From assembly GCA_041629655.1 (NCBI GenBank), contig JBFKMV010000130.1, forward strand, positions 1-14,675: a DNA stretch of 14,675 nucleotides, written 5' to 3'. Below the pieces are notes generated by a model. The model saw only the letters and a list, made by a program, of their open reading frames with translations, was not told the DNA's origin and searched no databases. The DNA comes from JBFKMV01 sp041629655 (GTDB lineage: Bacteria; Acidobacteriota; Polarisedimenticolia; Polarisedimenticolales; Polarisedimenticolaceae). Both the position numbers and the translations under genes were made by a program. Of this stretch, positions 1 to 6,534 are shown piece after piece (the stretch's first letter is position 1; the number at the start of each line of letters is the position of its first letter).

Positions 1-633
<633 letters not shown>

Positions 634-658
634 CGCTGAATCCTACATCCCCGGCGGT

Positions 659-757
659 CGCCAAACGACCCTCGGACGCAGCGGACTCATGGACGTGGCC
701 TCTATCGTTACTCCGGACACGATCCTTCGATGGCATCGACGGCTCGTCGCTCAGAAG
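659..757 (+). pseudogene. Transposase/integrase remnant (about 33 residues)
   Basis: A plus-strand reading frame contains TLGRSGLMDVASIVTPDTI followed by LRWHRRLVAQK. From memory, this matches the conserved stretch just upstream of the integrase core in a common family of rve-type transposases (typically LGR..L.EV..IVTPDTILRWHRRLVA.KW). Similarity begins abruptly around 659 and stops after the K at 757, where family members continue with a W and a basic linker. No catalytic DDE residues, inverted repeats or target duplications are visible. It is therefore a decayed fragment of an insertion element in the gap upstream of uvrB, in the opposite orientation to all neighbours. The reading frame continues beyond the match by chance. 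Confidence 0.6.
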
Positions 758-919
758 TCGACACTCGAGGAAGTCGCCGGGTCGGCCCTGCGTCATGGAA
801 GAGACCACGGAGCTGGTTTTCGGGATTCGGGGCTCCGAGCCCTTCCCGTGCGGCGGATGCGCGGTATTCTACTCCCGGATTCCCCGTTGAGTCGCGCGGG
901 CCCGATAGGAGTCAGATCC

Positions 920-1615
920 TCAGCTTCGGTCCGATCTTCGAGGGCCGCTGACCCGCTCCGGGTCCGTCTCGGGAAAGACCAGACCGTGCCGGATGGCGTA
1001 GGTGGTGAGACCGGCGATGTTGTGGAGGTCCAGCTTGTCCATCAGGCTCTGGCGGTGGGTCGACACCGTCTTCGCGCTGACGTTCAGTAGCGCGGCGATC
1101 TCCTTCGTGGAGTTACCCTCGGCGATGAGCTGCAGCACCTCGCGCTCGCGCGCCGTGATCGTCGCCAGTGAAAAGCCATCCGGCGGGCGATGTCCGGCGA
1201 TGTGATTACGCGCGATCGTGCGTTTTACGACCGGACACAGATAGACCTTGTCTGACAGCACGGTGGCGATGGCTTGGAGCAGCTCGGTGACGGCGCGCTC
1301 TTTGAGAATATACCCCGTGGCACCCGCTTCCAGGGCCGCGCTCACGATCTTCTCGTCGACGTGCATGGAAACGAACAGGATCTTGGCGTTCGGCAGCGCC
1401 GCCCTGATCCGCCGAGCGGCCTCGATGCCGTTCAACCGCGGCATCGAGACATCCAGCAGCACCAGGTGGGGCCTGGTCTGCTGCGCCAACTGGACAGCCT
1501 CCGCTCCGTCTCGCCCGACCCCGACCACTTCCATGCCGGGTTGCCCTTCCAGGGCAGCCCGGATTCCGTCGGTGACGAGAGTGTGGTCGTCGACCAGCAC
1601 GATTCTTACGCTCAT
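920..1615 (-). CDS. NarL/FixJ-type response regulator
   Basis: This is a DNA-binding response regulator of 231 residues. The receiver domain (3-120) has the acidic pocket D9-D10, phospho-acceptor D55 in LLDVSMP, a switch Ser at 83 and invariant K105 in GYILKE. The LuxR-type helix-turn-helix (about 152-213) reads TAREREVLQLIAEGNSTKEI and then a recognition helix containing SAKTVSTHRQ. The ATG lies five bases after the TAG of the histidine kinase gene, so the two are co-transcribed and form a cognate pair. The targets cannot be read from sequence; autoregulation through the dyad upstream of the kinase is one possibility. A hydrophilic tail of about 15 residues (after VFPETD) follows the HTH. 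Confidence 0.95.
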   Translation of the reverse strand: MSVRIVLVDDHTLVTDGIRAALEGQPGMEVVGVGRDGAEAVQLAQQTRPHLVLLDVSMPRLNGIEAARRIRAALPNAKILFVSMHVDEKIVSAALEAGATGYILKERAVTELLQAIATVLSDKVYLCPVVKRTIARNHIAGHRPPDGFSLATITAREREVLQLIAEGNSTKEIAALLNVSAKTVSTHRQSLMDKLDLHNIAGLTTYAIRHGLVFPETDPERVSGPRRSDRS

Positions 1616-1620
1616 ACCTG

Positions 1621-2907
1621 CTACTGCTCCGTCGTCGAGTCTTCCATCGGCTGAGGCTGCTCGCCCGACGTCAGGGGCACCGCCAGTACGGCCCGGGTCC
1701 CCGTTCCCGGAACCGAGTGGATCTCCAGCCTTCCCCCGAGCTCCTCAACACCCACCCGCACGCTGAACAGCCCGAACCCACGGTTGGCCCTGCCGTCAGC
1801 GCATCTCTCCGCGGGATCAAAACCCTGCCCATCGTCTTCAATGCGTATCACGATCTGATCATCGACCCTCGCCACGGCTATCGTCACGTTGTTCGCCCTG
1901 GCGTGCTGCTCGATGTTGGAGAACAGTTGCCGCACCGCGCGGAACAGCGCAATCTCCGCACCCTCGGCCAACCGTGGAGTCTGTTTGTCCGTCTCGAACC
2001 GGAAGCGGATGCCGTTCCGCCGCGCCGTGCGCTCGCCGAGGTCGCGGATCGCTGCTTCCAGGCCCAGCTCGTGCAGGACCGGAGAGCTCAGCTCGAAGGT
2101 GAGCGACCTTGCGCTCTCGATGACGCTGTCGATCCACGCCTTGATCTGCTCGATAAGGCGTTCGCGGTCGGCAGGCGCCGATGATTCCCTCAGCGCCGCA
2201 AGCTCCCTCGCCGCACGGGCGAGCACGCCGGCGATTTCGTCGTGCAGGCCCGCGGCGATCCGCCGCCGCTCCCGCTCCTCGCGAAGCGCCGACCTGAGGG
2301 TGAAGCTGCGCAGCCTGTCGTCTTGCTCCCGCAGCCTGAACTCGGCCTCTTTAGAATCGGTGATGTCCTGGCAGGCCACCAGGATCTGCGTCCCCCCGGA
2401 CCGCGTTCTCACGGTGCGCACGGATTCGCGGACCCAGACGATGGTCCCGTCCCTGCGGATCTTGCGGAACTCCCAGCCCGCCACGCGCCCGGGAGTCGCC
2501 AGCACCTGTCGCAACTGTCGCGCGACATCGTCGCGGTCATCGGGGTGAAAGACCTCGAGCACCGATCTTCCGACGAGATCCTGCGGCTCGTATCCGAGCT
2601 CATGGGCACCATGCAAATTCACCGCGGTCACGTCGCCGTCGGAGCTCAGGGTGAAGTACATCAGCGGGATGTTGTCGTAGAGCGCCGCATAGCGCTCCTC
2701 GGCCGCCTGCGCGGCGGCCCTGACGTTCTCGCATTCGAGGGCCTGAGCCTCCACCTCGGCGAGGCGACGTCGTAGGACCTCGAGCTCGGCGGTCGAACTG
2801 GCCCCGCTGTCGTGCCGGTTCTTCAATCTTTCAGCGCGCCTCCTTCGCTTCTTCCCGACCACACTTGTCCCCCGGAAGTCACACAGAATCATCCTTCCTG
2901 ACGACAT
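1621..2907 (-). CDS. Cytosolic PAS-domain sensor histidine kinase (HisKA_3/NarX-type core)
   Basis: The predicted kinase has 428 residues and phosphorylates the response regulator encoded five bases downstream. Its order is a basic N-terminus, a short coiled coil (39-75), a PAS domain with PAC motif (about 72-187; YEPQDLVGRSVLEVFHPDD, then QDITDSKEAE), a linker helix, the HisKA_3 dimerisation/phosphoacceptor segment ERERRRIAAGLHDEIAGVLA with H222, and an HATPase_c domain (about 315-412) with N-box N331, G1 box DDGQGFD (358-364) and G2 box GFGLFSVR. There is no membrane segment, so it should sense a cytoplasmic signal through PAS. The start is uncertain: ATG 2907 has a poor Shine-Dalgarno and sits inside a dyad. 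Internal codons such as ATG 2892 (preceded closely by AGGAAGG) are alternatives that would not remove a domain. Confidence 0.93.
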   Translation of the reverse strand: MSSGRMILCDFRGTSVVGKKRRRRAERLKNRHDSGASSTAELEVLRRRLAEVEAQALECENVRAAAQAAEERYAALYDNIPLMYFTLSSDGDVTAVNLHGAHELGYEPQDLVGRSVLEVFHPDDRDDVARQLRQVLATPGRVAGWEFRKIRRDGTIVWVRESVRTVRTRSGGTQILVACQDITDSKEAEFRLREQDDRLRSFTLRSALREERERRRIAAGLHDEIAGVLARAARELAALRESSAPADRERLIEQIKAWIDSVIESARSLTFELSSPVLHELGLEAAIRDLGERTARRNGIRFRFETDKQTPRLAEGAEIALFRAVRQLFSNIEQHARANNVTIAVARVDDQIVIRIEDDGQGFDPAERCADGRANRGFGLFSVRVGVEELGGRLEIHSVPGTGTRAVLAVPLTSGEQPQPMEDSTTEQ

Positions 2908-2928
2908 GTGTCGCGGAAACCGGACACA
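2907..2928. promoter_or_regulatory. Inverted repeat over the histidine kinase start, operator-like
   Basis: TGTGTC (2907-2912) and GACACA (2923-2928) form a perfect six-base inverted repeat separated by ten bases. It abuts the ATG at 2905-2907 and lies downstream of the possible -10 at 2950-2955. Its size and symmetry fit a dimeric regulator's operator, for example autoregulation by the LuxR-type regulator of this operon. As RNA it could instead pair around the start codon. No second copy was noticed in the window. The function is inferred. Confidence 0.35.
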
Positions 2929-2949
2929 ATCCTCTCCCCTGGCCGGCGG

Positions 2950-2955
2950 AGTATA
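2950..2955 (-). promoter_or_regulatory. Possible -10 element for the kinase/regulator operon
   Basis: TATACT reads on the minus strand in the 127-base gap between the peptidase-thioredoxin gene and the histidine kinase. It would place a transcript start about 35 bases before ATG 2907. No good -35 is present at 16-18 base spacing (TAAGAT at 17). The surrounding 40 bases are AT-richer than the genes, which supports promoter function only weakly. Confidence 0.35.
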
Positions 2956-3034
2956 TACGAACCAGCTATGCTATCTTACGATTTTCCGGACGCTGAAACC
3001 CCAGAAACGTCACCGGATGGGTGTTTTTTCAGGT

Positions 3035-5395
3035 TCATCGGCCCGGCCAGCTCCAGCCCTCGACGGTCAGCCCCTCTGCCGGGCGATAGCCCACCTGGCG
3101 GTGGCGGACGACGCCCTGCTCGTCGATCAGCACCAGGGTCGGGGTGCCGCTTACACCGTGGGCGACGAAGCTCCGCCGAAGCGGGTCCACCGCGACCCGT
3201 TCGAAGAAGGCGGTTTCTCTCTGCTCCAGGAAACCGGCCACCGTTGCGGCGTCCTCGTCGCTGATCGCAATCACCGGGAGCTCGCGGGCCTCGGCAAGGG
3301 CCAAGACCTCGGGCACCGCTGCCTTGCACGGCTCGCACCAGGTGGCCCAGAAGAAGAGGAGGTGAGACCGGCCAGAGAGGTCGGGTAGCTCGAGATCGCC
3401 GACGGGCCGCAGGCTGGGCGGTAGAACCGGCGCCGGAGCCCCGACCTTCGGGGGACCGGGCAGCTCGGGCCATTTGATGGGATACGGCCCCAGCGTGAGC
3501 GTCGCGACGAAGCTCCGGTCGTCCTTGGCGTCGATCGCCGGCCGGATCGCCGCGAGCGGCAGCGGTGTGTGCTGGGGCGACAGCATCGTCCACTCACGAA
3601 TCTGCCCGGACGCCAGGAACGGTTTGCCCGGCGGGCCGATCACGATGTCGCCGACCTCGAGTCCGGCCGCGACGGCCGGGGAGTCGGGGTAGATCGCCAG
3701 GAGGAACGCCGCGCCGGTCTCCAGCTCGCGGCCGGAACGTAGCGACTTGGGGACGTCCCGAAAGCGGACACCCAGCCACGCGGGCAGCAGTTCCTCCAGC
3801 AACCGGATCTCATCCGCCAGCGGCGGAAATACGCCGTCCACGCTGGCGCCTTCGGTCGACGTCGAGGCCGGCGAGCCTCCGGGTTCGAAGGCTTCGCAGC
3901 TGACGAGCCGTTCGTAGGCCCGGCGCTCGGCCGGGACGTTCCCCGCCGGGCCGCCCATCGTCTGACCGATCAGCACCTGACCGGCGATTCCGATCAGGAC
4001 GGTGCGCATGCGCTGCAGCGCCGCCCGGCGGGTCTCGAGACGCCACCGCGCCGCCGACGCCCGTTCGGCGCGTTCACGCAGGGCCTCGATGCGACTCCAC
4101 AGTTCGGTGCGACCGTGAGCATACGATTCGAGCTGTGGGAGCAGTTCCGCCAGCAACGCCGGTTTCGCCTCGCCATCGAGCCGCTCGACCGCCGAGGGCG
4201 CGAGCCGGTCCCGCCACCTGGGGTTGTCCTCGACGAAGCTCCCCAGGTTCTCTTGCTTGACCGCGATCAGCGCGGACTTCCAGCGATCGGCGAACGTCGT
4301 CATCCGCTCGATCAACGGCGGCAACTCCGCCGCATAGGTCTCCAGCTCGGCGATGCTGCGCGGGCTGAACGTCCCGAATCTCTCGCCGATGGCGTCGAGC
4401 AGGCGGATCTCCGGCTCCCAGCCGGCGCGATCGATCCAGGCCTTTTCGAGCAAATCATCGACCAGATGGTTCAACTCGCGGCCTCGCGTCTCGGCCTCCC
4501 GGGCAACGAGCCGCTCCAGGTAGAGGTCGCTGGTGCGGACGGGTACGTCGGGTGTGGCGTCGGCGACGAGGACCTCCAGGTGGGCCGCGATGGTCGTCGA
4601 CTGATGATCGAGCGCGTCGATGAAGTGGAATGCGTGTCCGATACGGTCGCGGTCCCGACCCTCCGGGTAACACCCATAGGCACGCTGGTCCCGAGTCGTG
4701 GAGAAAAACCCGCAGACGTCGCCGGAAGGCTCGGCGGAGCCGTCGCCGTAGATCAAGCTGGCGAACGTTCCGGAATAGCACTGGCTCATGACCATCACGG
4801 ACTGCACACCGGGGCGCAGGCCTCCCACGAGCTCGTTGAGCTCCTGGACCGTGAGCTTCTCCTTCCAGAGCGAGATGGCGCCGTTGTCCGGATCGTCGCG
4901 GTTCTCCGTGCCGTGGTCGGTGACGAACATGAACAACCGATCGCCCGGAGCGAGCCACTTCTGGGCCGCCGCGAACCAACTTCGCAGAGCCTCCTGGGTC
5001 GCCGGACGGAGGGTCATGCCCTCCCAGCGGGTGTCGGTGACCTCGGTTTTCGGCTTGAGCGATCGGCCCAGGGTGGTGCCGCTGATCAGCCAGAAGCCGG
5101 CCATCGGCGGCTCGCGGACTGCCAGGTCGGCTGCCTCGTCCTCGCCGTCGGCAGAGAAGATATGAATGCGTCCACGCGACAGGCCGCGCTGTTCCAGCAG
5201 TTGCACCATGTCTTGCAGGTGATGCAGATGACTCTGATAGTTGGCCGCCGGTTTGGAGCCGCCGTTGATCAGCAGGGCGTGCGTCGCCCCCTGGGCCGAT
5301 TCTTCCGCCGGTACCGCGAGCATCGACCCGATCGAGACGATCCCCAGCAGCGTAGCGAGACGGCCATACCGGCACCCGGCACCCGAGGTGGTCAC
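3035..5395 (-). CDS. Exported clan CD cysteine peptidase - PDZ - TlpA-like thioredoxin fusion
   Basis: The protein has 786 residues from the GTG at 5395. A signal peptide or N-terminal anchor comes first (basic start, hydrophobic LATLLGIVSIGSMLAV, possible cleavage near SAQGA). Residues about 37-290 form a caspase/legumain-like (clan CD, C13-like) peptidase with catalytic His161 in FVTDHGTEN and Cys206 in VMSQCYSGTF. A helical, charged region (about 300-480) follows, then a PDZ domain (about 535-637; YPDSPAVAAGLEVGDIVIG) and a C-terminal TlpA/ResA-like thioredoxin domain with WATWCEPC (Cys687, Cys690) and cis-Pro752 in SGTPT. All catalytic residues are intact. The product should act outside the cytoplasm. 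The GTG is preferred because GGAGGTGAT directly precedes it and the signal peptide follows; the frame stays open upstream to a GTG at 5524, giving an unlikely extension. It follows the selenoprotein gene by 165 bases. The domain calls are from motifs, and the substrate is unknown. Confidence 0.9.
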   Translation of the reverse strand: MTTSGAGCRYGRLATLLGIVSIGSMLAVPAEESAQGATHALLINGGSKPAANYQSHLHHLQDMVQLLEQRGLSRGRIHIFSADGEDEAADLAVREPPMAGFWLISGTTLGRSLKPKTEVTDTRWEGMTLRPATQEALRSWFAAAQKWLAPGDRLFMFVTDHGTENRDDPDNGAISLWKEKLTVQELNELVGGLRPGVQSVMVMSQCYSGTFASLIYGDGSAEPSGDVCGFFSTTRDQRAYGCYPEGRDRDRIGHAFHFIDALDHQSTTIAAHLEVLVADATPDVPVRTSDLYLERLVAREAETRGRELNHLVDDLLEKAWIDRAGWEPEIRLLDAIGERFGTFSPRSIAELETYAAELPPLIERMTTFADRWKSALIAVKQENLGSFVEDNPRWRDRLAPSAVERLDGEAKPALLAELLPQLESYAHGRTELWSRIEALRERAERASAARWRLETRRAALQRMRTVLIGIAGQVLIGQTMGGPAGNVPAERRAYERLVSCEAFEPGGSPASTSTEGASVDGVFPPLADEIRLLEELLPAWLGVRFRDVPKSLRSGRELETGAAFLLAIYPDSPAVAAGLEVGDIVIGPPGKPFLASGQIREWTMLSPQHTPLPLAAIRPAIDAKDDRSFVATLTLGPYPIKWPELPGPPKVGAPAPVLPPSLRPVGDLELPDLSGRSHLLFFWATWCEPCKAAVPEVLALAEARELPVIAISDEDAATVAGFLEQRETAFFERVAVDPLRRSFVAHGVSGTPTLVLIDEQGVVRHRQVGYRPAEGLTVEGWSWPGR

Positions 5396-5404
5396 ATCAC
5401 CTCC
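5396..5404 (-). promoter_or_regulatory. Strong Shine-Dalgarno deciding the start of the peptidase-thioredoxin gene
   Basis: GGAGGTGAT on the minus strand is an essentially complete anti-16S match and is followed immediately by GTG (5395-5393). It overlaps an in-frame ATG at 5407 that has no ribosome site of its own. This favours the GTG start over the ATG (four codons longer) or the GTG at 5524 (43 codons longer). Confidence 0.6.
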
Positions 5405-5524
5405 CATGCGGGGCTCAAACCGTTGACGGGGAGTTTGCTCATCGGTGTGCTCGAGGTCACGAGACTCACGGGAGGGAAAGATCGACAAGGCGCTCGGGAC
5501 CGTGGACACCTGAAGCCGGCTCAC

Positions 5525-5557
5525 GCTGGCCAGGTGCCGCCCCGCCGATAGGCCAGC
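5525..5557 (-). terminator. Hairpin just after the selenoprotein stop codon
   Basis: GCTGGCC and GGCCAGC form a seven-base perfect stem with a 19-base loop, beginning three bases past the TAA of the DsbA-like gene. There is no T-tract, so it is not a canonical intrinsic terminator. It may be a processing or stability hairpin, or chance in GC-rich DNA. Confidence 0.25.
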
Positions 5558-5560
5558 CGG

Positions 5561-6400
5561 TTACTGAACCTCGGCCTCGGCGGGCACCGGAAGACCGCTG
5601 CTCTCGAGCTCAGCGTTGATCAACTTCGCGAAGTCCTCGAAGGGCTTGGCCCCGCGCAGGTAGCGGCCGTTGATGAAAAAGGCCGGCGTTCCGGTGATTC
5701 CCAGCTTCGCTGCCTCCGCCTTGTCCGCATCGATTTGCTTGTTGTTGGTCAGGTCGACCAGATCCTTGTTGAACCGTTCCATGTCCAGCCCGAGCTCCTC
5801 GGCATGGGCGCGAAAGTTCTCGACCTTGAGCTGTTTCTGGTTGGCGAACAGCAGGTCGTGAAACTCCCAGAACTTGCCCTGTTTGGCCGCTGCGACCGAG
5901 GCCAGATGAGCCGCGGGCGCGTCCTTGTGCATGGCCAGTGGCAGGTGCTTCCACACGATGCGCACCTGATCCCCGTAGACGTCCTGAACGCGTTGGAGGG
6001 TCGGACCGACCCTCGAGCAGAACGGTCACTGGAAGTCCGAGAACTCGGCGATCGTCACCGCGGCCGAAGCCGGACCCAGCGCCGGCGCCCCGGCCGTATT
6101 GATCCTGTAAACCTTGTTCGGGTCGGGACCGCGCTGGGCCGGCCTGGCGGCAGGCGCTGGAAGATCGTCCATCTTGCTGGAGACCTCGGTGATGCGGTTG
6201 TCGATCCGGTTCAACCGATCGTTGAGGCTCTGCTCGATGCCGTCGATCTCCCGCCAGTTGGAGAAAGAGATCATCAGCAGAACCACGACCCCACCGAGGG
6301 TGGCCAGGGACAGTCCGTTGCCGCCGGAAGCCTGCCGGTAGAACGGTGGGGGCGACGATGGACCTCGTCTTGCCTCGTTTTCTAGCTGTCGCTTTGCCAA
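5561..6400 (-). CDS. Membrane-anchored DsbA-like thiol oxidoreductase, selenoprotein with UxxC active site
   Basis: This is a single gene of 279 residues read through an in-frame TGA at 6028-6026. It has a basic proline-rich N-terminus, one membrane segment (about 30-48), a short coiled coil (51-76), a Pro/Ala linker and a DsbA/Thioredoxin_4 domain. That domain begins VYRINTAG, then VTIAEFSDFQ-U125-PFC. Family members have CPFC here, so the TGA replaces exactly the first redox Cys. Normal homologous sequence resumes at once (SRVGPTLQRV, then KHLPLAMHKDAPAAHLA) and ends with cis-Pro in GITGTPAFFINGRYLRGA. A SECIS-like stem-loop follows the TGA. It probably exchanges disulfides outside the cytoplasmic membrane. 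The TTG start at 6400 has GAGGAG nine bases upstream; GTG 6457 and ATG 6448 lack a ribosome site. Without Sec insertion it appears as two fragments, 5561-5965 and 6029-6400. The alternative is a nonsense mutation of TGC, made unlikely by the stem-loop and by the intact flanks. Confidence 0.85.
5996..6014 (-). promoter_or_regulatory. Bacterial SECIS-like stem-loop
   Basis: In the mRNA, GAGGGUC (6014-6008) pairs perfectly with GACCCUC (6002-5996) around the loop GGUCC. The loop begins 18 bases after the UGA. Bacterial SECIS elements lie within the coding region just after UGA, with the apical loop roughly 16-37 bases downstream and a G among the first loop bases; the E. coli fdhF loop also contains GGUC. 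This element meets all three criteria and should bind SelB carrying Sec-tRNA. The stem also encodes normal family residues (RVGPTL). Confidence 0.8.
6026..6028 (-). other. Selenocysteine codon (in-frame UGA)
   Basis: UGA occupies the first position of the CxxC motif of the DsbA-like domain (FQ-UGA-PFC). The frame is otherwise open for 155 codons downstream and at least 124 upstream, with homologous thioredoxin-fold sequence on both sides. Reading it as Sec gives a UxxC redox centre with a resolving Cys at 128. Confidence 0.83.
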
Positions 6401-6476
6401 GACCGTTGACTCCTCTTGCTTGCTGTTCCCGCTCCCGCCGGCGATCATCGCCCGCACGACGGGTCCCGATCCGCTC

Positions 6477-6506
6477 AGTATCCGTCAAAACCGAAGGGTC
6501 TGCCAA
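6477..6506 (-). promoter_or_regulatory. Sigma70-like promoter for the selenoprotein gene
   Basis: TTGGCA (6506-6501) and GATACT (6482-6477) are separated by 18 bases on the minus strand, in the 134-base gap between the BNR gene stop and the selenoprotein start. They match the -35 and -10 consensus at 5/6 and 4/6 positions. The transcript would begin near 6470, giving a leader of about 70 bases to TTG 6400. Confidence 0.45.
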
Positions 6507-6534
6507 GTCGCCAGTCGCCGCCGGTGCCCGCCTC

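Noticed and set aside
830..842. Hairpin GGGCT/AGCCC after the response regulator as a terminator
   Set aside because: The stem is only five pairs with a three-base loop and no T-tract on either strand; it is expected by chance at this GC content.
4115..5551. Plus-strand open frame of 478 codons opposite the peptidase gene
   Set aside because: It is a GC-rich antisense shadow with no domain motifs; the minus frame has intact catalytic motifs.
5561..6400. DsbA-like gene as a pseudogene with a nonsense mutation
   Set aside because: TGA falls exactly at the redox Cys, both flanks are well conserved, and a correctly spaced SECIS-like stem-loop follows.
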